A DNA stretch of 64,000 nt from Microbacterium rhizosphaerae (GCF_034120055.1 NZ_CP139368.1:2108001-2172000), one strand, 5' to 3'. Counted from the first letter of the stretch, positions 17,104 to 26,294 are shown. Notes: a model not told the origin generated them from the letters alone. Made by a program: numbers and translations.

Positions 17104-18585
17104 ATGTCCCGTCGACCCCTCGTCCTCACGGCCCTGGCCGCCGCCGCACTCGTCGTCGGCGCCGTGGCCCCGGCCGCCAACGCGAGTCCGACCGAGCCGT
17201 CCACGCCCGTGCCCATCAGCGCACCCGACGGCACGATCATGAGCTACGTGCTCAACGCGAAGGCCGCGAACCCCGGCCAGGTCCGTCTGGTGGAGCGCGC
17301 GGTCGCCGCCGCAGGCGGAGTCGTCGTCCAGTCGTGGCCCGAGATCGGCGTCGTCGTCGCGCACTCGCAGCGCGCTGCGTTCCGCGCCGATGTGGTCGCG
17401 GCCGGGGGCAACGCCCTCGCATCCGTCGGCGCGACGCGCACCGTGCCCGTGACCGAGGGGACGCCGGCGGGCGCGCTGGCGCCCTGGGGGCCTGGATCGT
17501 CGGGCTGGAAGGCCGACGCGAAGAAGAAGTTCAACGGCGACATCGAGGCGTCGACGACTCCCGCCGACTCCCTCGACGCCCGCGAAGGCGATCAGTGGGA
17601 CATGCGGATGATCAACGCCGACAAGGCGCACCAGATCACCGACGGATCGAGCAATGTGCTCGTCGGCATCCTCGATTCCGGGATCGATCCGGTGCACCCC
17701 GACCTCGTTGCGAACATCGACGTGGCCGACTCGGTGAACTGCACGGATGCGGGACGCCCCGACACGTCGGCCAGCGGCTGGTACCCCACCACGAGCGACC
17801 ACGGCACGCATGTCGCCGGTACGATCGCGGCCGCCCGCAACGGCGTCGGCATCGTCGGCGTGGCTCCCGGGGTGCGCATCGCATCCGTCAAGGTCGTGAA
17901 CGACGACGGCTTCATCTATCCGGAGTACGCCATCTGCGGCTTCGTCTGGGCGGGTCTGAAGCACATGGACGTGACGAACAACAGCTACTACGTCGACCCC
18001 TTCGAGTACTGGTGCGACGACCAGATCGACCAGGCCGCGGCGAAGGAGGCGGTGCGCCGCGCCGTCGAGTGGTCGACGACGCAGGGCGTCGCGAACGTGG
18101 CGGCCGCCGGCAACTCCGCGGTCGATCTCGCCAACAAGACGGTCGACAAGGGCAGCCCGGATGACGGCACACCGGTGGTCCGCACGATCAACGCGGGCTG
18201 CGAGGATCTCCCGGCGGAGCTGCCGGGCGTCGTGACGGTCTCGTCGGTGACGAGCACCGGAGCCCTCTCGAGCTTCTCCAACCGGGGGCTCGGAAAGATC
18301 GATGTCGCCGCGCCCGGGTCGTCGATCCTGTCGACGATCGTCCGCAATCACGGCTACGGCCTCAAGAGCGGCACGTCGATGGCATCGCCGCACGTGACCG
18401 GCGTGCTGGCGCTCATGAAGTCGGTGCATCCGACGTGGACGCCGATGCAGCTGATGGACAAGCTGGCGGAGCAGGCCATGCCGCACGCCTGCTCGATCGC
18501 CAGCGGTCCCGTGTGCACCGGAACGCCCGACGACAACAGCTACTACGGCAACGGCATCGTCGACGCCTTGGCTGCTGTGCAGTAG
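17104..18585 (+). CDS. Secreted subtilisin-like serine protease (S8 family)
   Basis: A 493-residue exported subtilase. The N-terminus has a Sec signal (SRRP, a hydrophobic run, then APAANAS, cleavage near residue 27). A probable propeptide runs to about residue 160 (IMSYVLNAKAANPGQVRLVERAVAAAGG... VVVAHSQRAAFRADVVAAGG, an inhibitor-I9-like part). The catalytic triad is complete: Asp191 in VGILDSGIDPVHPDL, His233 in DHGTHVAGTIAA and Ser425 in SGTSMASPHVTG. The oxyanion Asn lies in AAAGNSAVD. There is no C-terminal anchor or sorting signal, so it is probably released. AAAGGAGAG gives a strong ribosome site for the ATG. The gene stands alone, with a terminator after it. Confidence 0.96.
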   Translation: MSRRPLVLTALAAAALVVGAVAPAANASPTEPSTPVPISAPDGTIMSYVLNAKAANPGQVRLVERAVAAAGGVVVQSWPEIGVVVAHSQRAAFRADVVAAGGNALASVGATRTVPVTEGTPAGALAPWGPGSSGWKADAKKKFNGDIEASTTPADSLDAREGDQWDMRMINADKAHQITDGSSNVLVGILDSGIDPVHPDLVANIDVADSVNCTDAGRPDTSASGWYPTTSDHGTHVAGTIAAARNGVGIVGVAPGVRIASVKVVNDDGFIYPEYAICGFVWAGLKHMDVTNNSYYVDPFEYWCDDQIDQAAAKEAVRRAVEWSTTQGVANVAAAGNSAVDLANKTVDKGSPDDGTPVVRTINAGCEDLPAELPGVVTVSSVTSTGALSSFSNRGLGKIDVAAPGSSILSTIVRNHGYGLKSGTSMASPHVTGVLALMKSVHPTWTPMQLMDKLAEQAMPHACSIASGPVCTGTPDDNSYYGNGIVDALAAVQ

Positions 18586-18597
18586 AGCACAGCCGGC

Positions 18598-18624
18598 GAA
18601 GGCCCCCGTGCGGCGGGGGCCTTC
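18598..18624. terminator. Terminator between convergent protease and beta-propeller genes
   Basis: GAAGGCCCCC / GGGGGCCTTC with a 7-base loop, 12 bases after the protease stop and 35 bases before the neighbour's stop; likely bidirectional. Confidence 0.85.
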
Positions 18625-18658
18625 GTCGTTCCCGCGCCTCGTGCTCCGGCGCGGACTG

Positions 18659-20215
18659 CTACTTGCCGTTCAGCGAGAAAGCGTAGAGCGCCTGTCCGGG
18701 GGCATCCGGTCCGCCCAGCGCATAGCCGGTTCCCCAGTACACGACACCGTTGGAGATCGCGGCGCCGCCGTAGCAGATGTCACCGGACGGGTAGTCCCAC
18801 AGAATGCTGCCGTCGCTGGCTTTCATCGCATACATGTGGCCTGCCGCATCCGCCGAGCATGCGTACACGACACCGTTGGCGACCGTCACGGGACCGGGAG
18901 CGCCCGCCTGCCGCGGGTTCAGCGTCTGCCAGAGGACCTTGCCTGTGCCCGCGGCCATTCCGACCCAGCCGCCGTAGTCCACGGTCGTGCCGTTCGTGAG
19001 CGTCCATGGGCTCTGGACGCTGTTCGCGTTCGCCGAGTAGACGCGCGTGCCATCCGTCGCCGAACCCCACTGCAGGCCACCGGCGACGCCCCCGGGACCG
19101 ACCTGCGTCGACCACTTCAGAGCGCCGGTGGCGGGATCGAGCGCCCAGAACGTGCCGCTCTTCTGCCCCGCTCCGACGAAGCTCTGACCGTTGACCTTGA
19201 AGAGCATCGGCGCCTGACCGAAGTCGTAGTCGGGACCCTTATTGGTCGGACATCCGGCGACGGGGTCCTCGAATCCGGGGAACGGAATGCCGCAGGCGAC
19301 GTTCCACGCGTCTGACGGCATCGCCCGGAAGGTCCACTTCACCGCGCCCGTGCCGGCATCCAGTGCCACGACCGCGTCGAACATGTCCGCAGCGGGGACG
19401 CACGCAGCGCGCTCGGCATCCGTCGACGCAGAACCGAGGCAGCTCGACACCGAGTCCGGCACCGAGTAGTTGTTTCCGGTGCCGATGTAGACGGTGTTGG
19501 TCTTCGTGTCCACTGCAGGGCTGCTGCCCCAGACCGAGGCGCCGGTGTAGCCCTCAGGGGCCATGTACGTCTGCCACAGGGTCTCGCCGGTCGACAGGTC
19601 GATCGCATTCATCGACCCGCGGAAGTCGAGCGGGAAGCCGAAGCGCACCAGCAGCTCCTCATAGGAGGCGGTGCCGACGTAGATCGTGTTGCCCACGATC
19701 GTCGGCGACTGTGTGAGGAGCGGGTAGCCGCCCTCGAACTTCTTCTTCCAGACCAGTGCTCCGGTCGCCTTGTCGACGGCCAGCAGATATCCGTCGGGGC
19801 TGAACGACTTGCCGGCCTGGTCGCCGAGGATCAGGAGGTTGCCCGCGATGGTCGGTGTCGTGCGCGAGTAGTCGCCGGGGACGCCGGTATAGCCGGGGAT
19901 CGTCGACTGCCAGATCGTCGCGCCGGTGCGCGCGTCCAACGCGTACAGCCTGCCTGCGTCGTCCGGGACGTAGAGTCGACCGTCTTCGACGGCCGGCGTT
20001 GCGCTGACGTTGCCCGCGGTGGGCACCCTCCACTTCACGGCGAGCTTGCTCGCATTGCCGACGCCGATCGTCGTGTCGGCGCTGCTGCGGGAGTTGCTCA
20101 GATCCGAACCCCAGCTCGTCCAGTTGGTTCCTGCTGCTGCCGATGCCGACATGGCGCCTGACAGTGCAAGGAGCAGTGCCGCCGAGGCCGCAACTGCATA
20201 CCTACCTTTTCTCAT
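18659..20215 (-). CDS. Secreted PQQ-type beta-propeller protein
   Basis: A 518-residue exported protein. It begins MRKGRYAVAASAALLLALSG with an AxA-type cleavage site near ASA-AAG, then has about eight tryptophan-docking blades recognisable by repeats such as LYALDARTGATIWQS, LLAVDKATGALVWKK and VVALDAGTGAVKWTF. The start of the mature part (TNWTSWGSDLSNSRSS) and CYGGAAISNGVVYWGTGYA recall polyvinyl-alcohol/alcohol-dehydrogenase-like quinoproteins, but I cannot show that PQQ is bound; a structural or carbohydrate-linked role is possible. ATG 20215 has AGAGGAGA upstream. It is not co-transcribed with the convergent protease. Confidence 0.85.
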   Translation of the reverse strand: MRKGRYAVAASAALLLALSGAMSASAAAGTNWTSWGSDLSNSRSSADTTIGVGNASKLAVKWRVPTAGNVSATPAVEDGRLYVPDDAGRLYALDARTGATIWQSTIPGYTGVPGDYSRTTPTIAGNLLILGDQAGKSFSPDGYLLAVDKATGALVWKKKFEGGYPLLTQSPTIVGNTIYVGTASYEELLVRFGFPLDFRGSMNAIDLSTGETLWQTYMAPEGYTGASVWGSSPAVDTKTNTVYIGTGNNYSVPDSVSSCLGSASTDAERAACVPAADMFDAVVALDAGTGAVKWTFRAMPSDAWNVACGIPFPGFEDPVAGCPTNKGPDYDFGQAPMLFKVNGQSFVGAGQKSGTFWALDPATGALKWSTQVGPGGVAGGLQWGSATDGTRVYSANANSVQSPWTLTNGTTVDYGGWVGMAAGTGKVLWQTLNPRQAGAPGPVTVANGVVYACSADAAGHMYAMKASDGSILWDYPSGDICYGGAAISNGVVYWGTGYALGGPDAPGQALYAFSLNGK

Positions 20216-20800
20216 CTCTGTCTCCTCTGGTACGCGGCCCACGCCCTCGTGGGCCGGGAGTCGGGTTCCCACAACCCGACGCCGTGGCGCCCGGCGTTCT
20301 CGCTCGTCGCCGTGGGCTTGGCCACCCAGAGGTCTGCACGGCCGAACGAGACGTCAGACGGACCGCGTCAGCGTTCGGGCCCAAGCGTCAGGCATCGTTT
20401 CGATGCGTCACGAGATGAAAGATGATGAAGAGGTGTCGGCACTCGGGTCTGTGCGCGCAGCGGATGATTCCGCGATCCGTCCGGTCTGGGGAGCATTGGT
20501 CTCCCACCGTGACATCCACGTCGTGCCCCTTCTTGCATGCAGTCGCCGAAGGATCTGCGAGAACCATACTGAAAACTGCCAGCTGACGGAAGGGTGGCTC
20601 ATCGCGCGGGCATAGGCGCGACCAAGGGGAGAGTATCGCACCCCGTGATGGCGTTGCCGGGGTTCACACCGGATGCCCACGGGCTGTCCAGGGTCGGTCG
20701 GTAACGTCGGGGTACCGCCAAGCACCATCCGGTCGCCCACAGGCGGGTCGCTCCCAGAGTGATATCGGGTCGGCCGGCCATCATGGCTGGAGGCGTACCG
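20216..20800. other. 585 bp gap without a convincing gene
   Basis: This divergent intergenic region is visibly less GC-rich around 20430-20620 than its surroundings. It holds one weak minus-strand frame (20602-20408, 64 codons, beginning MSHPSVSWQF) with many codons rare in this genome (TTT, TCA, GTA, AGA, AAT) and no clear ribosome site. It could be a decayed or acquired fragment, or untranslated regulatory DNA. GGCTGGAGG near 20786-20794 serves the acyltransferase start. Nothing else is recognised. Confidence 0.5.
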
Positions 20801-22048
20801 ATGAGCACCGCGACCGCGACGATCGAGCGCAGCGAACGGGTCGCGCCTGATCCCGGGCCGAGTGCGGCGGGATCGGCCGACGCCCCCGCATCGACCGACA
20901 GACTGGCTGCCCTCGACGGCCTGCGCGGTCTCGCCTGCCTCGTGGTGCTGGTCCACCACGCACTCCTGACCACGCCGATCTTCTCCGCGGCATCCGCGGA
21001 CCCGGTCGCCGCGCGCGACGCTGCGAACCCTCTGGAGCTCGTCCTCACGTGGTCGCCGCTGCACATCGTGTGGGAGGGCGCCGGTGCGGTCTGGGTGTTC
21101 TTCGTGCTGAGCGGCTACGTTCTGGTCCGCCAGGTGCGGGAGCCCGCATCCTTCGACTGGGTCGCCTATTACCCGCAGCGTCTTGCGCGCCTGTACGTGC
21201 CGGTGTTCGCCGCCGTCGCGCTGGCGGCGGTGCTCATCACGATCTTCGGAAACGCCGATCACGGGACGATGGCGAGCGCATGGATGCAGCGCCGCGCCGA
21301 CGACGTCACGGTCAAGGGCGTGCTCTACGACGGCACGCTGCTCGACGGTGCCGGATTCACGGTCTCGCCGCTGTGGTCGTTGCAGTGGGAGGTGTGGTTC
21401 TCGCTGCTCCTGCCCCTCTTCGTCTTCGCCGTGCATCCCCACCAGGCTGCGCGACGGCCGATCTGGCTGGCTCTGACGGCCCCCCTTGCCGCGGTCGCGA
21501 TCTTCATGCTGGGCGGAGCGCCGTACCTGATGGTCTTCCTCGTCGGGGCAGTGCTCGCCGCGGCGAAGGACCCCATCGCAGCGGTCGTCGACCGACTCAC
21601 GCGCACGCGCTGGTCCGCGGTGCTCCTGTGGTCGGCGTGCGCCCTCTGGGTTCTCGTGATGCTGCCCGCGAGATGGACGCTCGCCGGCATCCCGGCCGTG
21701 CCGAGCTCGATGCATGTGCCGCTGTCCATCTCCGCCGCGGCTGTCGTGCTGGTGATGGCGCTGCACTGCCGCGTCGCGACCCGGGTCTTGACGACCCGTG
21801 TCCTCCTGTGGTTCGGCGCCGTGTCGTTCAGCCTCTACCTGGTGCACGAGCCGATCCTCGTGGCGCTCGCGAAGATCTTCGGCGACGGCCGGCTGTGGAT
21901 CGCGCTGCCCCTCGGCCTGGCGATCGCGGTCGCGGTGGGTGCGGGGTTCTGGATGGCGGTCGAGCGACCGGCGACCGCGTTGTCGCGCTGGATCGGACGT
22001 ACCGTCAAGGGCCGCCGCTCCGCCCCGGAGCCGGCTTCCACGCGCTGA
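20801..22048 (+). CDS. Membrane acyltransferase (acyltransferase 3 family)
   Basis: A 415-residue integral membrane protein of the OafA/NolL/acyltransferase-3 type, which transfers acyl groups to surface carbohydrates. After a disordered 30-residue start come LAALDGLRGLACLVVLVHHALL (family RGLA and catalytic-type His), WVFFVLSGYVLVRQ, the R/P-rich turn YYPQRLARLYVPVF and about ten hydrophobic helices. LWFGAVSFSLYLVHEPIL is the conserved C-terminal motif. ATG 20801 has a good GGAGG-type site. The acceptor is unknown and no polysaccharide genes adjoin. Confidence 0.9.
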   Translation: MSTATATIERSERVAPDPGPSAAGSADAPASTDRLAALDGLRGLACLVVLVHHALLTTPIFSAASADPVAARDAANPLELVLTWSPLHIVWEGAGAVWVFFVLSGYVLVRQVREPASFDWVAYYPQRLARLYVPVFAAVALAAVLITIFGNADHGTMASAWMQRRADDVTVKGVLYDGTLLDGAGFTVSPLWSLQWEVWFSLLLPLFVFAVHPHQAARRPIWLALTAPLAAVAIFMLGGAPYLMVFLVGAVLAAAKDPIAAVVDRLTRTRWSAVLLWSACALWVLVMLPARWTLAGIPAVPSSMHVPLSISAAAVVLVMALHCRVATRVLTTRVLLWFGAVSFSLYLVHEPILVALAKIFGDGRLWIALPLGLAIAVAVGAGFWMAVERPATALSRWIGRTVKGRRSAPEPASTR

Positions 22049-22115
22049 GGAGGCCGGAGGTCGCGGGCGCTGAAGCACCTGTCGACGGGATGCGGCGGCC
22101 CCTATGCTCGGTGCC

Positions 22116-22649
22116 ATGGCCAAGCTCGTTCTCACGGTGGTCGGCGACGATCGCGCCGGTCTCGTCCAGTCGCTCGCCGATGTGGTCACCGCGCACGGCG
22201 GCAACTGGGAGACGAGCGAGCTCGCCGAGCTCGCCGGAGCCTTCGCGGGCATCGTCCTCGTGTCCGTTCCGGACGGTCGCGTCGAGGAGCTGACGGCGGC
22301 CCTGGACGGGCTCGACGGCATGATGCAGGTCGTCCTCCACGCCGGAAACGCGACCGTCGAGCGCTCCGCGGGACGCCGTATCACCTTCACCGTCCTCGGG
22401 AACGACCGGCCCGGCATCGTCAAGGACGTCACGACGGCTCTGACCCGGAAGGGCTTGACGATCGACCTCTTCTCGAGCCGCACGCGCGAAGCGCCGATGA
22501 CCGGCGGCACCCTGTTCGAGGCGTCGCTCGCGGCGCGCGTGCCGGACGACGTGGACGAGGCGGGTGTCGTCGAGGAACTCGAGCGGCTCGCCACGGAGAT
22601 GCAGGTCGACATCGCGTTCACGGACGAGGGACCCGGGCACCCCGAGTAG
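22116..22649 (+). CDS. Tandem ACT-domain protein (GcvR-like)
   Basis: A 177-residue protein made of two ACT domains: residues 1-80 (KLVLTVVGDDRAGLVQSLADVVTAHGGNWETSEL) and 90-175 (RITFTVLGNDRPGIVKDVTTALTRKGLTIDLFSSRT). This matches glycine-cleavage repressor-type/ACT regulators that sense amino acids by protein contact, with no DNA-binding domain. A TATGCT -10 lies 7 bases before ATG 22116, supporting a leaderless start there over the earlier in-frame ATG. It lies between the acyltransferase and thrS; the regulated partner is unknown. Confidence 0.85.
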   Translation: MAKLVLTVVGDDRAGLVQSLADVVTAHGGNWETSELAELAGAFAGIVLVSVPDGRVEELTAALDGLDGMMQVVLHAGNATVERSAGRRITFTVLGNDRPGIVKDVTTALTRKGLTIDLFSSRTREAPMTGGTLFEASLAARVPDDVDEAGVVEELERLATEMQVDIAFTDEGPGHPE

Positions 22650-22652
22650 GCT
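22647..22652 (+). promoter_or_regulatory. -10 element (TAGGCT) before the thrS leader ORF
   Basis: TAGGCT includes the stop codon of the ACT-domain gene and is followed by exactly 6 bases and an ATG at 22659, the leaderless spacing of this genome. Confidence 0.4.
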
Positions 22653-22658
22653 GGATTC

Positions 22659-22730
22659 ATGCAGACTCGCCGGATCGTCTTCTTCGCGACGACCGTCGCG
22701 GGCGCCGGCACGCGAACGCGCCAGGCCTGA
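22659..22730 (+). CDS. Possible 23-residue Thr-rich leader peptide before thrS
   Basis: A mini-ORF begins MQTRRIVFF and ends RTRQA. Five of 23 codons are threonine (ACT, ACG, ACC, ACG, ACG), including a Thr-Thr pair. It ends 102 bases before thrS, with two stem-loops between. A position-perfect -10 element suggests it is transcribed and translated from base one. A threonine-sensing leader or uORF is an attractive reading, but the peptide is also arginine-rich and could be chance. Confidence 0.35.
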   Translation: MQTRRIVFFATTVAGAGTRTRQA

Positions 22731-22737
22731 GCGGGCG

Positions 22738-22802
22738 GGATGCTGCGGCATCCGAAGCTGAGCCACGCCGGGGCGGAGCCTCTCTGCGCCGCCCGGTAGC
22801 CT
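22738..22802 (+). promoter_or_regulatory. Stem-loops and -10 element in the thrS leader
   Basis: GGATGC-TGCG-GCATCC (22738-22753) is a perfect hairpin. A longer one pairs CCGGGGCGG (22768-22776) with CCGCCCGG (22789-22796), one bulge. TAGCCT (22797-22802) follows as a likely -10 for thrS itself, with GGAGAG before the GTG. Whether the hairpins attenuate transcription is unknown. Confidence 0.4.
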
Positions 22803-22832
22803 TGATCCGAGCCACATCTCTGGAGAGTTCCC

Positions 22833-24851
22833 GTGTCTGATAACGCCCAGCCGTCCTATCCGATCGACGGCTTCGCCCTCTTCCCCGATCGCTCCGTCGT
22901 CGCCATGCGCGTCAACGGCGAGCTCAAGGACCTCGCCGCGGTCGTCGACGAAACGGATGCCGTCGAGCCCGTGTCGATCGAGAGTCCCGAGGGGCTCAGC
23001 ATCCTGCGCCACTCGACCGCGCACGTGCTCGCGCAGGCCGTCCAGCGCCTCAAGCCGCAGACGAATCTCGGCATCGGCCCGCCCATCACCGATGGGTTCT
23101 ACTACGACTTCGGCACTGACCAGCCGTTCACGCCGGAGGACCTCAAAGCCATCGAGAAGGAGATGCAGCGCATCATCCGCGAGGGTCAGCGCTTCGTCCG
23201 CCGCGTCGTGAGCGACGACGAGGCGCGGGCAGAGCTCGCGCACGAGCCGTTCAAGCTCGAGCTGATCGGACTGAAGGCCGGCCCCTCGACAAGCTCGGGG
23301 ACCGCGGGCGTGGAAGGCGCATCCGCGGAGGTCGGAGCCGGCGAGCTCACCATCTACGACAACGTCGACCCGCGCACCGGCGAGACGGTGTGGAAGGACC
23401 TCTGCCGGGGTCCGCATGTGCCGTCCACCCGTGTCATCGGCAACGGGTGGGCCCTGCAGCGGATCGCCGGCGCCTACTGGCGCGGAAGCGAGAAGAACCC
23501 GCAGCTGCAGCGCATCTACGGCACCGCCTGGCCGACGAAAGACGAGTTGCGGGCCTACCAGCAGCGCCTCGAGGAGGCCGCCAAGCGCGACCACCGCCGC
23601 CTCGGCAAGGAGCTCGACCTCTTCTCGTTCCCCGACGAGATCGGCTCGGGCCTGTCCGTGTGGCACCCGAAGGGCGGTGTCGTGCGCATGGAGATGGAGC
23701 AGCACGCCCGCCGTCGGCATGTCGAGGCCGGGTACACGTACGTGTACACGCCCCACATCGCCAAAGAGGATCTCTTCCTGCAGTCCAACCACCTCGTCAC
23801 GTACCGCGAGGGGATGTTCCCGCCCATCGTCATGGACGAGGAGAGGGATGAGGCGGGCGCGATCGTCAAGGAGGGCAAGGACTACTACCTCAAGCCCATG
23901 AACTGCCCGATGCACATCCTGATCTACAAGGAGCGTGCGCGCAGCTACCGCGACCTGCCGATGCGACTCGCCGAGAACGGCACCGTGTACCGCAACGAGC
24001 TCTCCGGCGCCCTGCACGGCCTCACCCGGGTGCGCGGGTTCACCCAGGACGACTCGCACCTGTTCGTCACCCCCGAGCAGCTCGAGACGGAGACGAGCAG
24101 GGTGCTCGAGTTCGTCATCTCGATGCTGCGCGACTTCGGTCTGGACGACTTCGAGCTCGAGCTGTCGATGCGCGACGACGAGAAGGCGAAGTGGATCGGC
24201 ACCGATGAGTTCTGGGAGTACTCGACCGACGCGCTGCGCAATGTCGCGGTCGCGTCCGGCCTCAAGCTCACCGAGGTTCCGGGTGAGGCGGCGTTCTACG
24301 GTCCGAAGATCGATCTGAAGACCCGGGATGCGATCGGCCGGGTGTGGCAGCTGTCGACGGTGCAGGTCGACCCGAACCTGCCCGAGCGCTTCGAGCTCGA
24401 ATACACCGGCAACGATGGCGAGAAGCACCGGCCGATCATGATCCACCGGGCCCTGTTCGGATCGATCGAGCGGTTCTTCGCGATCCTGCTCGAGCATTAC
24501 GCGGGCGCGTTCCCGGTGTGGCTCTCGCCGGTCCAGGTCGTCGGCATCCCCGTCGCGGAAGAGTACGCGGACTACCTCGGCGGCGTCCTCGAGCAGCTGA
24601 AGGCCGTGGGCGTGCGGGCCGAGCTCGACGACAGCGCAGACCGCATGCAGAAGAAGATCCGCACCCACACCACGCAGAAGGTGCCGCTGATGCTCATCGC
24701 GGGGGAGCAGGACCGGGCCGCGGGCACGGTCTCGTTCCGCTTCCGCGACGGGTCGCAGGAGAACGGCGTGCCGGTGGAGGATGCCATCCGTCGCATCCTC
24801 GCCACCATCTCCGCGCACGCGCTCGTGGACAGCGCGGAGGACCTGGCGTGA
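22833..24851 (+). CDS. thrS: Threonyl-tRNA synthetase
   Basis: A full-length, 672-residue class II synthetase charging tRNA-Thr. A TGS-like start is followed by the editing-domain motif [12 protein letters not shown] with [14 protein letters not shown]. The catalytic core holds motif 2 in [22 protein letters not shown] and motif 3 in [15 protein letters not shown]; the anticodon-binding domain begins [11 protein letters not shown]. An unusual insert around residues 150-170 (GPSTSSGT and an Ala/Gly/Glu-rich tail) coincides with a repeat-like palindrome. GTG 22833 follows GGAGAG. The stop overlaps the HIT gene start (GTGA), so the two are coupled. Confidence 0.97.
   Translation: MSDNAQPSYPIDGFALFPDRSVVAMRVNGELKDLAAVVDETDAVEPVSIESPEGLSILRHSTAHVLAQAVQRLKPQTNLGIGPPITDGFYYDFGTDQPFTPEDLKAIEKEMQRIIREGQRFVRRVVSDDEARAELAHEPFKLELIGLKAGPSTSSGTAGVEGASAEVGAGELTIYDNVDPRTGETVWKDLCRGPHVPSTRVIGNGWALQRIAGAYWRGSEKNPQLQRIYGTAWPTKDELRAYQQRLEEAAKRDHRRLGKELDLFSFPDEIGSGLSVWHPKGGVVRMEMEQHARRRHVEAGYTYVYTPHIAKEDLFLQSNHLVTYREGMFPPIVMDEERDEAGAIVKEGKDYYLKPMNCPMHILIYKERARSYRDLPMRLAENGTVYRNELSGALHGLTRVRGFTQDDSHLFVTPEQLETETSRVLEFVISMLRDFGLDDFELELSMRDDEKAKWIGTDEFWEYSTDALRNVAVASGLKLTEVPGEAAFYGPKIDLKTRDAIGRVWQLSTVQVDPNLPERFELEYTGNDGEKHRPIMIHRALFGSIERFFAILLEHYAGAFPVWLSPVQVVGIPVAEEYADYLGGVLEQLKAVGVRAELDDSADRMQKKIRTHTTQKVPLMLIAGEQDRAAGTVSFRFRDGSQENGVPVEDAIRRILATISAHALVDSAEDLA
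23282..23300. repeat. REP-like palindromic element inside thrS
   Basis: CCCCTCGACAAGCTCGGGG closely resembles the interspersed TCGACAAGCTC-core repeats that litter many high-GC genomes and, when translated in this frame, give PSTSSG-type peptides. Here it lies in frame and encodes GPSTSSGT within a loop of the synthetase. I see no second copy in this window. Confidence 0.5.
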
Positions 24852-25414
24852 CCGATTCCGGGACGCCTGCCGAGCACGTCGAACGGCTGGAAGACGCCGC
24901 GACGCTCGCGGGCGTCCCGGACGGCTTCCAGCGTATGTGGACCCCGCACCGGATGGTGTACATCCAGGCCGGGCCGGAGCCGCATGCGCACGACTGCCCG
25001 TTCTGCGCCGCGCCCGGCAGGTCGGACGAGGACGGGCTCATCGTCGCGCGCGGTGTGCACGCCTACGCGCTGCTGAACCTCTTCCCGTACAACTCCGGGC
25101 ACCTCCTCGTCTGCCCCTACCGCCACGTCGCGATGTACGACCAGGCGACGGCGGAGGAGACCGAGGAGATGGCCGTCCTCACGCAGCAGGCGATGCGCGT
25201 CCTGCGTGAGGTGTCGCGCTGCGACGGCTTCAACATCGGCATCAACCAGGGCGCTGTCGCCGGCGCCGGCGTCGAGCAGCACCTGCATCAGCACGTGGTG
25301 CCGCGGTGGAACTCGGACGCCAACTTCTTCCCGATCATCGCGCGTACGAAGGCGCTGCCGCAGCTGCTCGGCGAGGTGCGGCAGGCCGTCGCGGACGCGT
25401 GGGCGTCGGCCTGA
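24848..25414 (+). CDS. HIT domain nucleotide hydrolase/phosphorylase
   Basis: A 188-residue histidine-triad protein with the triad His145-x-His147-x-His149 in [13 protein letters not shown]. An N-terminal Cys50-x2-Cys53 (DCPFCAAP), also seen in the mycobacterial Ap4A phosphorylase-like group, probably binds zinc. The segment [19 protein letters not shown] is the nucleotide-binding core. It is coupled to thrS by a GTGA overlap. Aminoacyl-tRNA synthetases make Ap4A as a side product, so co-expression with an Ap4A-degrading enzyme is sensible. The exact activity (hydrolase or phosphorylase) is not settled by sequence. Confidence 0.9.
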   Translation: MTDSGTPAEHVERLEDAATLAGVPDGFQRMWTPHRMVYIQAGPEPHAHDCPFCAAPGRSDEDGLIVARGVHAYALLNLFPYNSGHLLVCPYRHVAMYDQATAEETEEMAVLTQQAMRVLREVSRCDGFNIGINQGAVAGAGVEQHLHQHVVPRWNSDANFFPIIARTKALPQLLGEVRQAVADAWASA

Positions 25415-25442
25415 GTCAGCGCAGCCGCGGGCGCCGTGCGCG

Positions 25443-26294
25443 TCAGCGCACCTGCGTCACGTCGAACTGCATCCGGGGGTGGGCGTAGGACTCCTGCGCT
25501 TCGACGAGCTGGAGCTCGCGCTCGCCGGACTCGTGCGTGCGCTCGAGCAGATCGAAGACGCTGGATGCCGTGCGAGCCAGGGCCGTCGCCGCATCCCCCG
25601 TCGAACGGTAATGGGCGGTGAACAGCGCCGCCGTGACGTCGCCGGAGCCGTTCGCCTTCAGCGGCAGCAGGGGAGTGCGGACGATCCAGGCGCCCCTGTC
25701 GTCGACGGCGAGCATCTCGATCGTGTCCGCCGGCCGGTCCGGCCGCTCGACGCTCGTGACCAGCACGGTGTTCGGACCGCTCGCCCGGACGAGGTCGGCG
25801 CTTTCCAGCGTCGCCTCGAGCGTGTACGGCGACGTGCCGGTGAGGTAGCCGAGCTCGAACTGGTTCGGCGTGACGATGTCCGCGGCAGGCACCACCCGGT
25901 CGCGCAGGAGGTCCGGGATCGCCGGGGCGACGAAGCATCCCGACTTCGCGTTGCCCATCACGGGGTCGCATGCGTACACGGCGCTCGGGTTCGCCGCCTT
26001 CACGCGCGCGACCGCGTCGAGGATCACGTCGGCGATGCCCTCGCCGCCCTGGTAACCGGACAGGACGACGTCGATCTGCGGCAGCACGCCGCGCTCCTCG
26101 ATGCCGGTGATGACGTCGCGCACGTCGTCCGGGCTGATGAGCGGTCCGCGCCACGCGCCGTAGCCCGTGTGGTTCGAGAAGGTGACGGTGTAGACCGGCA
26201 GCACCTCCACTCCGATGCGCTGCAGGGGGAAGACGGCCGCGGAGTTGCCCACGTGCCCGTAGGCCACGGCGGACTGGATGGAGAGGATCTTCAC
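25443..26294 (-). CDS. pdxY: Pyridoxal kinase (PdxY type)
   Basis: A 283-residue ribokinase-fold enzyme that phosphorylates pyridoxal in the B6 salvage pathway. The N-terminal SIQSAVAYGHVGNSAAVFPLQRIG, the SNHTGYG...GYQGG substrate region, ACDPVMGNAKSG and TPNQFELGYLTG, and the catalytic Asp region NGSGDVTAALFTAHY are all PdxY-like. The GTG start is preceded by AATGAT at 6 bases, the leaderless spacing. It sits next to the PdxR-type regulator and de novo PLP synthase genes, so salvage, synthesis and control are clustered. Confidence 0.93.
   Translation of the reverse strand: MKILSIQSAVAYGHVGNSAAVFPLQRIGVEVLPVYTVTFSNHTGYGAWRGPLISPDDVRDVITGIEERGVLPQIDVVLSGYQGGEGIADVILDAVARVKAANPSAVYACDPVMGNAKSGCFVAPAIPDLLRDRVVPAADIVTPNQFELGYLTGTSPYTLEATLESADLVRASGPNTVLVTSVERPDRPADTIEMLAVDDRGAWIVRTPLLPLKANGSGDVTAALFTAHYRSTGDAATALARTASSVFDLLERTHESGERELQLVEAQESYAHPRMQFDVTQVR

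Noticed and set aside
22005..24818. Long minus-strand frame (937 codons) opposite the ACT gene and thrS
   Set aside because: It spans the intergenic region and the 5' part of an unrelated gene; the sequence lacks any family feature.
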